NCBI RefSeq assembly: GCF_963678635.1
Contig: NC_087066.1
Coordinates: 39,885,223-39,949,222, forward strand
From: Symsagittifera roscoffensis
Taxonomy: Eukaryota > Xenacoelomorpha > Acoela > Convolutidae
Direction: 5' to 3'
DNA length: 64,000 bases
The notes beneath the pieces are model-generated. The model was given only the letters and a program-made list of their open reading frames with translations, was not told the origin of the DNA and made no database searches. Each line of letters starts with the position of its first letter. The first letter of the stretch is position 1. The translations under genes were made by a program, and so were the position numbers. Shown one piece after another: positions 36,257-47,311 of this stretch.

Positions 36257-36729
36257 ATTGTTCCGATTTTCGTAACGAAGGTAACGGAATATTTGTGCTT
36301 GGAGTGTGATTTTTTTTCCGACAAATTTCGACTTTTGAACTAGCAATTTTTGATGGCATTTTTATATCATTCAAAAAGTGTTGTTGTCTTGAGCTGTAGT
36401 TTCAAAAAAAATTCAACTGTGATCCTTTTTTGTAAAGTTATGGGGGGTTAAAGATTGCCATTTTGGCCAACTTGGGAGAATTAAGGCGCGATAAAATTAG
36501 CGCTATTAACGCGTAAGCGGAGATTTAATTCGTCTTAGAAATTGTTCGAAATAGGTTGGAGGATGCATAGTTGCCACAATTTATTTGTTAATAGGAGCGA
36601 AATTTATTCCTAGTAGTTGCTATGGCGTCTGGGGTGATGATTTTCACAAAAATTTTCAAATTAAAAAAAATTAAGAAACTTTTTTTATTATTACATTTAC
36701 TTTTTGTATCTTATTGTATAGCAGCCTTG
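36257..36729 (+). repeat. Helentron/HINE-like repeat, copy D (3' end deleted)
   Basis: It starts ATTGTTCCGAT. Compared with the copies at 37997 and 39800 it has lost the stretch from CTGCTCCATAG through the 3' hairpin, leaving TCTTATTGTATAGCAGCCTTG. Confidence 0.6.
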
Positions 36730-36971
36730 TTCGTTTTGTTAGTTACTTATATGAAGAGTGTGTGTGGGGTGTTAAATATGCTTTATTCTTCTGTCTAGTT
36801 CCGACCTTTAGTCAACCAATTTTGACAATTTTTTTGAAAAATGTCATCGGTTAGGTTTTTGAATTCGGAAAAAACTATCAATTTTTTTCACACACCAATA
36901 ATGTCGTAAATTGTTCACAGACTATTTGTATGAGACGCAAATGAAATATGATCACAGACGCAAATAATTAA

Positions 36972-37299
36972 CAAGACTGCTTGTTTATCAGGACGAGGCC
37001 CTGAAAGTTTCGACTGCATATTAAAGCCAATTAAAGTGTCTTGGTTGAAAGTTTGACAAAATACTATGCCTTAATTGAATATATAACGCAATAATCAGCC
37101 GTTTACGCATATTGTAAGAATGCAATGGATCTTTAATTGTCCTAAATTACCATTTTTGGAACCCCGGATTTTTACAAAAAAAAATGACAGGTGAAATCTA
37201 CTTTTCATTTTGAGTTCAAGATAACACTGAAAACTTGACTGAATTAGAAAACCACCCCAAGCATAAAGGTTCCGCACTTTCTTCAAAAGTCGGAACAAT
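36972..37299 (-). repeat. Helentron/HINE-like repeat, minus copy I
   Basis: On the minus strand it runs ATTGTTCCGACTTTTGAAG to GCAGTCTTG, with a hairpin TCAGGGCCTCGTCCTGA near the 3' end. It is a shorter subfamily, with identical sisters at 38775-39102 and a diverged one at 40578-40955. Confidence 0.6.
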
Positions 37300-37996
37300 A
37301 ACATGATAGTCGATTCGACATTCGAATAGCCTCACAGATCAATCTTTTAATTAATACGTTGATCTTGGTTTTAGAATTTTGGGGGCTGAAAGGTTGCCAA
37401 GTTGACCAATTTGAAAAAAATACTGCGCGATAATTTCCGCCTTTTTAACGCGTTAGCGCAGATGTGATGCCTCTTAGAAATCACTCGAAATTGAACTGAG
37501 GCATGGATTTGGACAATTTAATTATTGGTTATGGGTGATATACATTTTTTGCACTTAACATAGCGTGTGGGAAGATAATTTAGAAAAATCAAAAAAAAAT
37601 TATTTTCATTTTTCTTTTTATCCCATAGAACTTAGAGGGCCTTCAAATCATTAAGGCTTCGCAGTTTTGTTTCACTTTCTGACTGAGCTTTTTCAATCCG
37701 ACATTTGAAGAAATTATGAAACATAAACGCTCGGAGTAAAAAAAACAATTAGCCGAAAAAATGTTATGAGAAAACATTGTTTGATGAACAAGAATGTTCA
37801 ACAAAAAATTTGCAATTAAGGTTATTTACGTGACTGAATCAGAATTTCAACCCACCGTAGTTTTTTCATTTACTGTGATACATTACGCATTGTGAAGCAC
37901 TTCAGTTTTTAAATCTGAGGCTTTCTATGAACTGCGTAGCATTTTGGATGAATTGAAAGTTTCTGAAAACTCATTGCGTGCTAGGCGTGTATAATT

Positions 37997-38532
37997 ATTG
38001 TTCCGATTTTCCTAACGAATGTAACGGAATATTTGTGCTTGGAGTGTGATTTTTTTTGTTCCGACAAATTTCGACTTTTTAACTAGCAATTTTTGACGGC
38101 ATTTTTATATTGTTCAAAAGGTATTGTTGTCTTGAGCTTTAATTTCAAAAATAAAAGAAAATTCAACTGTGATCCTTTTTTGTAAAGTTATGGGGGTTTA
38201 AAGATTGCCATTTTGGCCAACTTGGGAGAATTAACGCGCGATAAAATTAGCGCTATTAACGCGTAAGCGGAGATTTAATCCGTCTTAGAAATTGTTCGAA
38301 ATAGGTTGGAGGAAGCATAGTTGCCATAATTTATATGTTAATAGGAGCAAAATTTATTCCTAGTAGTTGCTATGGCGTCTGGGGTGATGATTTTCACAAA
38401 AATTTTCAAATTAAAAAAAAATTCAGAAACTTTTTTTCATTATTACATTTACTTTTTGTATCTTATTACTGCTCCATAGACCTAAAAGACAGTCGAAATG
38501 TCCAGGGATTTGCCCTGATACGAGCAGCCTTG
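37997..38532 (+). repeat. Helentron/HINE-like repeat, copy E
   Basis: ATTGTTCCGATTTTCC to GCAGCCTTG, with hairpin CAGGGATTTGCCCTG. Its end coincides with a border of the 1803-bp tandem unit. Confidence 0.6.
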
Positions 38533-38774
38533 TTCGTTTTGTTAGTTACTTATATGAAGAGTGTGTGTGGGGTGTTAAATATGCTTTATTCTTCTGTCTA
38601 GTTCCGACCTTTAGTCAACCAATTTTGACAATTTTTTTGAAAAATGTCATCGGTTAGGTTTTTGAATTCGGAAAAAACTATCAATTTTTTTCACACACCA
38701 ATAATGTCGTAAATTGTTCACAGACTATTTGTATGAGACGCAAATGAAATATGATCACAGACGCAAATAATTAA

Positions 38775-39102
38775 CAAGACTGCTTGTTTATCAGGACGAG
38801 GCCCTGAAAGTTTCGACTGCATATTAAAGCCAATTAAAGTGTCTTGGTTGAAAGTTTGACAAAATACTATGCCTTAATTGAATATATAACGCATTAATCA
38901 GCCGTTTACGCATATTGTAAGAATGCAATGGATCTTTAATTGTCCTAAATTACCATTTTTGGAACCCCGGATTTTTACAAAAAAAAATGACAGGTGAAAT
39001 CTACTTTTCATTTTGAGTTCAAGATAACACTGAAAACTTGACTGAATTAGAAAACCACCCCAAGCATAAAGGTTCCGCACTTTCTTCAAAAGTCGGAACA
39101 AT
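38775..39102 (-). repeat. Helentron/HINE-like repeat, minus copy J
   Basis: Tandem-duplicated sister of 36972-37299, offset 1803 bp. Confidence 0.6.
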
Positions 39103-39799
39103 AACATGATAGTCGATTCGACATTCGAATAGCCTCACAGATCAATCTTTTAATTAATACGTTGATCTTGGTTTTAGAATTCTGGGGGCTGAAAGGTTGC
39201 CAAGTTGACCAATTTGAAAAAAATACTGCGCGATAATTTCCGCCTTTTTAACGCGTTAGCGCAGATGTGATGCCTCTTAGAAATCACTCGAAATTGAACT
39301 GAGGCATGGATTTGGACAATTTAATTATTGGTTATGGGTGACATACATTTTTTGCACTTAACATAGCGTGTGGGAAGATAATTTAGAAAAATCAAAAAAA
39401 AATTATTTTCATTTTTCTTTTTATCCCATAGAACTTAGAGGGCCTTCAAATCATTAAGGCTTCGCAGTTTTGTTTCACTTTCTGACTGAGCTTTTTCAAT
39501 CCGACATTTGAAGAAATTATGAAACATAAACGCTCGGAGTAAAAAAAACAATTAGCCGAAAAAATGTTATGAGAAAACATTGTTTGATGAACAAGAATGT
39601 TCAACAAAAAATTTGCAATTAAGGTTATTTACGTGACTGAATCAGAATTTCAACCCACCGTAGTTTTTTCATTTACTGTGATACATTACGCATTGTGAAG
39701 CACTTCAGTTTTTAAATCTGAGGCTTTCTATGAACTGCGTAGCATTTTGGATGAATTGAAAGTTTCTGAAAACTCATTGCGTGCTAGGCGTGTATAATT

Positions 39800-40335
39800 A
39801 TTGTTCCGATTTTCCTAACGAATGTAACGGAATATTTGTGCTTGGAGTGTGATTTTTTTTGTTCCGACAAATTTCGACTTTTTAACTAGCAATTTTTGAC
39901 GGCATTTTTATATTGTTCAAAAGGTATTGTTGTCTTGAGCTTTAATTTCAAAAATAAAAGAAAATTCAACTGTGATCCTTTTTTGTAAAGTTATGGGGGT
40001 TTAAAGATTGCCATTTTGGCCAACTTGGGAGAATTAACGCGCGATAAAATTAGCGCTATTAACGCGTAAGCGGAGATTTAATCCGTCTTAGAAATTGTTC
40101 GAAATAGGTTGGAGGAAGCATAGTTGCCATAATTTATTTGTTAATAGGAGCGAAATTTATTCCTAGTAGTTGCTATGGCGTCTTAGGTGATGATTTTCAC
40201 AAAAATTTTCTAATTAAAAAAAAATTCAGAAACTTTTTTTTATTATTACATTTACTTTTTGTATCTTATTACTGCTCCATAGACCTAAAAGACAGTCGAA
40301 ATGTCCAGGGATTTGCCCTGATACGAGCAGCCTTG
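39800..40335 (+). repeat. Helentron/HINE-like repeat, copy F
   Basis: Tandem-duplicated sister of 37997-38532, offset 1803 bp, with a few base changes (for example GTCTTAGG for GTCTGGGG near 40182). Confidence 0.6.
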
Positions 40336-40577
40336 TTCGTTTTGTTAGTTACTTATATGAAGAGTGTGTGTGGGGTGTTAAATATGCTTTATTCTTCTGT
40401 CTAGTTCCGACCTTTAGTCAACCAATTTTGACAATTTTTTTGAAAAATGTCATCGGTTAGGTTTTTGAATTCGGAAAAAACTATCAATTTTTTTCACACA
40501 CCAATAATGTCGTAAATTGTTCACAGACTATTTGTATGAGACGCAAATGAAATATGTTCACAGACGCAAATAATTAA

Positions 40578-40955
40578 CAAGACTGCTCGTTTATCAGGAC
40601 GAGGCCCTGAAAGTTTCGACTGCATATTAAGGCCAATTAAAGCGTCTTGGTTGAAAGTTTGACAAAATACTATGCCTTAATTGAATACTTAACGCATTAA
40701 TCAGCCGCTTACGCATATTTGAAGAGTGCAATGGATCTTTAATTGTCCTAAACTACCGTTTTTGGAACCCCGGATTTTTACAAAAAATAATAACATGTGA
40801 AATCTACTTTTCATTTTGAGTTCAAGATAACAATTTATCTCAGATGACTTAGAAATTTACGTCAAAATAGTTCAATTAAAAAGTCGAAACTTGACTGAAT
40901 AAGAAAACCACCCCAAGCATAAATGTTGCGCACTTTCTTCAAAAGTCGGAACAAT
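40578..40955 (-). repeat. Helentron/HINE-like repeat, minus copy K
   Basis: Same subfamily as copies I and J, but with about 50 extra bases near 40835-40885 that the other two lack, so it probably shows the longer ancestral form. Confidence 0.55.
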
Positions 40956-41709
40956 AACTTGATATTCGATTCGACATTCGAATAGCCTCACAGATCAAGC
41001 TTTTAATTACTACGTTGATCTTGGTTTTAGAATTCTGGGGGCTGAAAGGTTGCCAAGTTGACCAATTTGAAAAAAATACTGCGCGATAAACTCCGCGCTT
41101 TTAACGCGTTAGCGCAGATGTGATGCCTCTTAGAAATCACTCGAAATTGAACTGAGGCATGGATTTGGACAGTTTAATTATTGGTTATGGGTGAAATACA
41201 TTTTTTGCACTTCACACAGCGTGTGAGAGATAATTTAGAAAAATCAAAAACAAAAAAAATAAAAAATTTTTTCATTTTTCTTTTTATCCCATAGAATTTA
41301 GAGGACATTCAAATCTTTAAGGCTTCGCAGTTTTGTGTCACTTTCTGACTGAGCTTATTCAATCCGACATTTGAAGAAATTATGAAACATAAATGCTCGG
41401 AGTGTTTTTTTAAAAACATTTCGTCCCAATTCTTATAGAAGGTAATAGAGTCTGGTTCTACGTAAAAAGTAATAGAGTGTGAAAAGGTAATAGAGTATGA
41501 AAATGGAATCTACGAATTTCCGGGCGGCTTTGATGCGCAATATCCTAAATTCACTGCCATTGTATAAAACGGCTCGTTAATAAATTTGAATGTTTTATCT
41601 ATACCCAGAGCGTAACTTATTATTAACCCACATGAAAAACAACTCCGAATTAAAATCAGGCAAACTCAATTGATCATATTAAAAATTGTAAGCACTGAAC
41701 CTCAGAATT

Positions 41710-42208
41710 ATTGTTCCGACTTTTGATACGAAAGTAACGGAATGTTTGTGCTCGGGGTGGATTTTTTTTTCTTCAGACCAATTTCGATTTTGTAACTAGC
41801 CATGTTTGACGGAATTGTTTTATATAATTCGAAAGGTATTGTTGTCCTGAACTCAAATTTGAAAAAAATATTCTACCTGTGATCATTTTTCGTAAAGTTA
41901 CGGGGGTTTATAGATTGCCATTTCGGCCAATTTGGGACAATTAACGCGCGATATAATTCGCGCTATTAACATGTAAGCGGAGTGTTAATTCGTCTCAGAA
42001 ATCACTCCAAATTGGTTACAAGAAGCTTATTTGCCATAATTGGTTTGCTAAAAGGAGCGAAATCTATCCTTTTGTTTTTTATATGGCAGGTGGGGGGATG
42101 ATTTTCATTTTGTTTTATTTCATTGAACTTTTTAAGGTTATTACTGCTCCATAAACCTTAAAAGGCAGTCGGAACATTCAGGGTTTCGCCCTGATACGAG
42201 CAGTCTTG
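41710..42208 (+). repeat. Helentron/HINE-like repeat, copy G
   Basis: ATTGTTCCGACTTTTG to GCAGTCTTG, with subterminal AGTCGGAACATTCAGGG and hairpin. It resembles copy C most closely. Confidence 0.62.
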
Positions 42209-43032
42209 TTGGATTATATCGTCTAATATGGCACATATTGTTGTACATAAAGCTATGGCCCGTCTTTAATTGCCGTTTCAGAACCAATTTTTGTCATCAT
42301 GATCTCTGCTGAAAAAGATACTAACATTTTTTGTGGCTTTCAGATTCTCAAAGTAGCTACAATGTTCCGATGTTCACAGAAGGGTTTTCAGTATGTTATA
42401 ATCAGAAAATTTTCTTAGTGGTTTTTCTAATAACGCATGGGAAGTAAAAGTGAGGTTCGAGATGAATTTAGAATCTGGTATTTTGCTGTAAGTAGTTGTT
42501 TTCCCAACGAAAAGCGAGAGCAAAAAAATAATAATATTAGCTGCTGATTTAAAATCTCAACTTTAAAACTTCAAACTACAAAAATTTTGATCAGGTATCG
42601 TTAGAACGCTTTTTGATTAGGCATCGTTAGAACAATGAGCCAATTAACGGCGGAGTTTTAAAAATTTCAAAGCTTAATTTGTCAATGTGAGATCAAACAT
42701 GTTTGTTGAAAACTGAAGTATGATTATCGACTTTCCTATCTTTCCTAATATCGAAATTTTTCTCGTTTTTTGGTAGCAATTAAAATTAACTATAGTTTTT
42801 TTCTAATCATTCGAGAATAAAAGAGCGTAAATCGAAATTGAGTGTCTTTTGATATGCTTGCTTTTGACATATAACAGGAAAAACTTTTTTGCCGCCAGTT
42901 TTTGCCGCTATAATTCTTTCGAAAGGACACTGAAAACATTTTTTGTGAAATGGCTTTTACCCTTACAAGGCCGAACTGTAACTTTTGTAAATTCTAAGCT
43001 GATTACGCAACAAGGACGCTGCCTTTGTTCTT
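42209..43032. other. AT-rich stretch, nothing recognised
   Basis: No sustained frame, repeat end or RNA-like structure found on either strand. The direct repeat GATTAGGCATCGTTAGAAC/GATCAGGTATCGTTAGAAC near 42590-42635 is the only local pattern. Confidence 0.35.
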
Positions 43033-43355
43033 ATTGTTCCGACTTTCGCAAAATAAAAACGGAATATTTATGCTCGGTCTCTTTTTTTATTCCGTCAATT
43101 TTCGCCGATCAAAATAATAGTTTTCAACAAAAAAATTTTTTTACTCATTGAAGATATCAACTTGCTGAGTTCAAATTCAAAAAGGTTTTGCCTCCAATTA
43201 TTTTTTGTAAAGTTCTGGGGGTTTGAAAATTTTACACTTTGATATTGTCTGAAATTTATAGGTTTTCAACATTTTCTTTTCCCAAAAGCTATTCGATATG
43301 AATTCAGGGACAGTCGGAACATTCAGGATTTTAACCTGATTTACGACCAGACTTG
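43033..43355 (+). repeat. Helentron/HINE-like repeat, copy H (short subfamily)
   Basis: ATTGTTCCGACTTTCG to CCAGACTTG, with subterminal AGTCGGAACATTCAGG and hairpin TCAGGATTTTAACCTGA. The interior is shorter and diverged. A 3'-terminal fragment in the opposite orientation lies at 43616-43690. Confidence 0.55.
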
Positions 43356-43399
43356 TTTTGATTTTTTTTTCTTTGATCATTCCGACAAAATTGTAACAT

Positions 43400-43542
43400 G
43401 TTTGAAGATTTTTCTCTGGAATCCAGGAACATACAGACTCAAAATCAAAAATGTGCGCCCATCCAGTGCACCGTTTGGCCTCGTAATGACTATGCTTTTA
43501 CTATGACATTAGCGGGTGGTGAGCTATTGTCATAGTAAAAGC
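43400..43542. repeat. TIR-element end fragment followed by a 15-bp hairpin
   Basis: GGAATCCAGGAACATACAGA to GTTTGGCCTCGT (to about 43486) matches the 3' end of the element at 44462-45893. Directly after it GCTTTTACTATGACA (43494-43508) and TGTCATAGTAAAAGC (43528-43542) form a perfect stem. Confidence 0.5.
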
Positions 43543-43690
43543 AAATTCTACGAGAATAGTAGGAACACAAATTGCCATAATTGGGGCAGACAAAAAAAAA
43601 GAAAAATAAAAAAAACAAGACTGCTCATGCATCAAGGCAAAACCTTGAGAAGTCTAATTGCCCTTTAACTGAAGACGAACAGTTAAAATG

Positions 43691-44461
43691 AAGTCGCACA
43701 GTTTTGTATAAGGGATAGAAGTTCTTGTTACCCATTCAGCTTTTTAGAAAAAATCTGCAAACTATAATTACACAGACAAAACGGACAGCCTTTGTATGCT
43801 TAAAAGCGCATTCGAGATAATGTCTAGCGCTCCCGCTTGGGAACGCATAGGTTCCAGTTTCGATACAATTTTCTTCTTCTTAGCATGTGTGTCGTCTGCA
43901 TGTCCAACAGATATCAATTGAATTGCGTTGAGAATTGCTTATTCAAAGTTACTTGTTTGAATAGCATGTTTAAGACCATCCGCATTTGAGAAAAGTGAAA
44001 AAAAGTCAAAAAACTTAATGAATTTTTGTGGTCTAAATTATTATCAAATAATTTGATTCCCATGTCACCCTCAGACAATAAAATTGGGTTAAAAATGAAT
44101 TGCGTAATAAGTAGAGAATTGTATAAAGCAGATTTTAGAAAAATTAGAAAGTCTTTCTTTCACTTTTTGTTTTGCTTTGTTTCGAAAATACACTGGAAAA
44201 AATACGAATTTAAAACAAAACACGTTCTAAAACCAAAAAAATGGATTGTAATCATTGTATCACACCTGAACCAATCCACCATCTGAATCACCACACCCTC
44301 TACCTGAACCACAAGCCGCCTCCCCACAACACTCCCCCCCCCCCCAACCCCACATGAATCACTCAACCCCCCCGCCAAAGTTTGAAAAATAGCATTAATA
44401 GTCCAAACTAAACAAAAAATGACTCATTCCTCTTATCACGAAAAAACTAGGAAGGTTCATT
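43691..44461. other. spacer with low-complexity tail, no gene seen
   Basis: The first part is anonymous. Around 44270-44370 there is a C-rich low-complexity stretch (CACCACACCCTC..., long C-run near 44335) that explains the Gly-rich minus-strand frame here. I do not read it as a protein. Confidence 0.4.
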
Positions 44462-45893
44462 ACGAGGCCAAACTGTGCTTTCTGTGCATTGTATGTGGAT
44501 TCCACAACAGTCCAAAATCAGATTTGTCGCGGAATCCACATCATTGCTACTTTGATCTTCTTTGCTGTTATGGATTCCACAAACAAATACTTAAAACACT
44601 GTTCCGCTCAAAATCGCTCCAAAAATAGACGAATTTGCAGAATCCGCAACCGTATTTGCGGAATCCAAAACAGTTTATGTAGTCCACAAACAAACAATAA
44701 GACATGTGTATAGTTAAATTGAGCTGTTGCGGAACCCGCAACTGTAAGCGGAATCCGCAAAGTGTAAGCGGAGTCCACAAATTGTAATTGGAATCCGCAT
44801 TTTGTTTGCAGGTTGCGTTTACATATATGTATATATGTAGTAGCGTTTAAAATTATATCTTTTAATAATATGATTTGTTTTCACTAGAATAGGAATTTAC
44901 TAGATCAGTGCTTGGGATTAATGGAACCCCAAATGCTGAACTAATTCGACGATTTGCTATGCGTTGGGTTTCTAATCACTCTCAACCTAATGACTCCAAA
45001 TAATGATTTTATTCCAAGTTTATTGCATATTATTCCAGTTTTTGGGATTCCGTCAATGCCAAATACTGACCAGTATTTGGGATCGATGGAATCCCAAATA
45101 CTGACATAGTTCGACGATTTGCTATGCGTTGGGTTTCTAATCACTCTCAACCTAATGACTCCAAATAATGATTTTATTCCATATTTATTGCATATTATTC
45201 CAGTTTTTGGGATTCCGTCAATGCCAAATACTGACCAGTATTTGGGATCGATGGAATCCCAAATACTGACCTGATTTGGCGATATGCTGTGTGTTGTGTT
45301 TCCATACACTCTCAACCCAATAACTACAATTACTGATTTTAAACAGCATTATGCTTCCAAATTCAGTATATGGGGTAGACGCAATCCCAAATACTGACCT
45401 AACTTGCCGATATGCTATGTGTTGTATTTCCATGCACTCTTAACTCAATGACTCCAAATATTGAAATTATTTGCTGCTGTGTTTCCAAAATACTAAAAGA
45501 TGACATCCACCAATTTAGGTTACCAATGTATTAAGACTTATTTGTGGATTCCGCTGACTATGGTCAAGTCCTTGTTTTTAAATTGAACAAAATTCGGAGT
45601 CTACTTACAGTTTGCGGAACTCGCTTTCATTTGCGGACTCCGCTTCCATTTTGCGAAATCCACTTACAGTTGGGAAATCCAAAACAACTAGCTATATTTG
45701 CTTGTTGCGGAATCCGCGGTACAACAAATGTGCCGACAAAATTTAAGTTACACTCATATGTGCGCAGAATCCACGGAAGTTTTGTAAGTAGAATCCACTT
45801 ACATTTTGGAACATGTTTAAAGATTCGTTTTTGGAATCCAGGAACATAAAGACATAAAATTGTGCGCCTATCCAGTGCACAGTTTGGCCTCGT
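44462..45893. mobile_element. non-autonomous DNA element with 17-bp terminal inverted repeats
   Basis: ACGAGGCCAAACTGTGC at 44462-44478 is the reverse complement of GCACAGTTTGGCCTCGT at 45877-45893. The interior has no transposase frame. Both flanks inside the ends are dense in GCGGAATCC/GGATTCCGC words, and the middle is a 167-bp tandem array (44930-45440). No certain target duplication was found, so the superfamily is open. Related ends occur at about 43400-43486 and 63641. Confidence 0.5.
44930..45440. repeat. tandem array, unit about 167 bp, three to four copies
   Basis: ATTTGCTATGCGTTGGGTTT recurs at about 44950 and 45117, with a diverged form at 45282. Units contain the palindrome CCAAATACTGACCAGTATTTGG split as ten-base arms. 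The 124-codon minus-strand frame at 44941-45315 is a repeat by-product. Confidence 0.65.
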
Positions 45894-46077
45894 TATGTTA
45901 TAATAACAACCTTAAATTAAAAAAATAAGCGTTTTTTCTTGTTATTATTTAATCATCTACAAACTCAAGAAATCTTCTTAACATTTGGGTTAGTAGATGA
46001 AAAAAGCTTGAGAAGTGAAATACGTTGACGGAAAAGGCGATACCGGATACCAAAAATGTTAGTTACACCAAACCAAG

Positions 46078-46277
46078 NNNNNNNNNNNNNNNNNNNNNNN
46101 NNNNNNNNNNNNNNNNNNNNNNNNNNNNNNNNNNNNNNNNNNNNNNNNNNNNNNNNNNNNNNNNNNNNNNNNNNNNNNNNNNNNNNNNNNNNNNNNNNNN
46201 NNNNNNNNNNNNNNNNNNNNNNNNNNNNNNNNNNNNNNNNNNNNNNNNNNNNNNNNNNNNNNNNNNNNNNNNNNNNN
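46078..46277. other. assembly gap of exactly 200 N
   Basis: The gap lies beside the downstream end of the Orai TM3-TM4 exon copy, next to a tandem repeat of that exon end, so real sequence including repeat units or coding sequence may be missing. Confidence 0.95.
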
Positions 46278-46447
46278 GGTTATAAAAAGGAGAAAGTTAT
46301 TTGTTGCCTGATGGCCATTTGGTTGTGTATGATATCTTTTTTCAGAAGTGGGTTCGAGTAGGAAACTAACCAATGGACAGAAGAATGGAAGAAGCTTGCC
46401 GAGGGAGGGGGGTTGTGTTATAAAATAATAAGGAAAAAAGAGTTGCC

Positions 46448-46651
46448 TGATGGCCATTTGTTGTATATGAATATCTTTCTGTAGAAGTGGGCGGCGAATG
46501 CGCAGAAGGATGAAGAGGAGGGGGAAGAGGATCCAGGTGGAGATGAATGCGGACTGGGGACTGTAGGGGTAGAACTTGACCCATTGCGATCAGCGTGATC
46601 TCCACCAGAAACAGCAGAATGCCCACTGCTGTCCGCACAGAACCACGCTAT
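46448..46651 (-). pseudogene. Orai TM3-TM4 exon with three single-base indels
   Basis: After the acceptor TTCTTCATTCAG the sequence matches the intact exon copy at 55990-56213. Relative to it, one base is inserted in TGTGCGGACAGC, one in ATCGCAATGGG and one in TTCATCCTTCTG, plus a dropped base in ACAACAAATGG. Together the first three restore phase but scramble most of TM3 and TM4. By position and strand this should be the next exon of the gene with exons at 52354-48512, and the 3' phase of exon 3 (0) fits. Either the exon is dead or the assembly has polishing errors next to the gap. Confidence 0.6.
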
Positions 46652-46944
46652 CTGAATGAAGAAAAACAGTCTCTTTCTTACTTGTACTGCTGCTCAACCC
46701 CTTCCCCCCCCCCCCCGACAGAATCCCCCAACAGACAACCCCATTACCCCGACAAGTATTCTGCATGATCTCCCTAAAAATTAGAATGCATAGACCGCAA
46801 GGGCCTTAGAAAATTTTAGGGTCAGCCAGCCAAATTTGAGGATTTAAATTAGCACCAAAGAGGGATTGACCAATTAGTCACAAAGGTTTGAATTCCTGAG
46901 GGGTGGCGGCTACTGATTATAAATTAGTTGCGGATCCCTTCAAC

Positions 46945-47067
46945 AACTGACATGTTAGACAGACCTTGACATATCCTTCAAATAGAATATCTTTGTCGTT
47001 GTCGTCTGGTGCATTTCCGTCCTCAATGTTATCCAGGGCCCTTTGTTTTGTCACCTGCACAGATAGA
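46945..47067 (-). other. exon-like conserved block, unidentified
   Basis: After TTTCTATCTGTGCAG a minus-strand frame reads KQRALDNIEDGNA and continues to a TAA near 46920. Two related copies (about 55.58 and 61.58 kb, plus strand) keep the acceptor and the first part but have TAA where this copy has TAT. I do not know the protein, and it is not part of Orai. Confidence 0.3.
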
Positions 47068-47210
47068 ATTTCCAGTTGATAAGCTTCAGGGATCGAGTAA
47101 CTTTGTAAAAAGTAGATACCCAAAAAAATTCATTTTTTCGTCTTTCCATTCGAAGCTGGAATGGTGATTCATACCACAGGCAGAACTAAAAAATATTTCA
47201 TCTTCATTTC

Positions 47211-47311
47211 ATTTTCTAATAAACAATTTTCAGGCAGACAAAGATGCAAACGTTCACAAAGTTTGTGACCGTTTGCATTTTTGTCTGCCTGAAAACTGTT
47301 TATTAGAAAAT
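47211..47311. repeat. near-perfect 101-bp palindrome
   Basis: Arms 47211-47260 and 47262-47311 are inverted copies with three mismatches by eye around a single central base (CACAAA G TTTGTG). The related copies at 55.39 and 61.38 kb have only one arm. Confidence 0.75.

Larger units (their letters stand above)
35985..41405. repeat. tandem array with a 1803-bp unit
   Basis: Sequence at 36730-38532 repeats at 38533-40335 with an exact 1803-bp offset and only a handful of differences by eye. A partial preceding unit (35985-36729) and a more diverged partial following one (40336-41405) extend the array. Each unit holds a plus-oriented and a minus-oriented Helitron-like copy. The small frames in it (such as 37095-37304 minus and 38335-38601 plus) lie inside those repeats and are not genes. 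Confidence 0.8.

Noticed and set aside
37095-39107. Identical 69-codon minus-strand frames 1803 bp apart
   Set aside because: Identity is due to the tandem duplication, and the frame lies wholly inside a Helitron-like repeat.
38335-40404. Near-identical 88-codon plus-strand frames 1803 bp apart
   Set aside because: They span the 3' end and hairpin of the repeat family; not protein-like.
44941-45315. 124-codon frame with repeated VFGIDGIPKTGIICNK
   Set aside because: Created by the 167-bp tandem unit, whose length is close to a multiple of three; no independent support.
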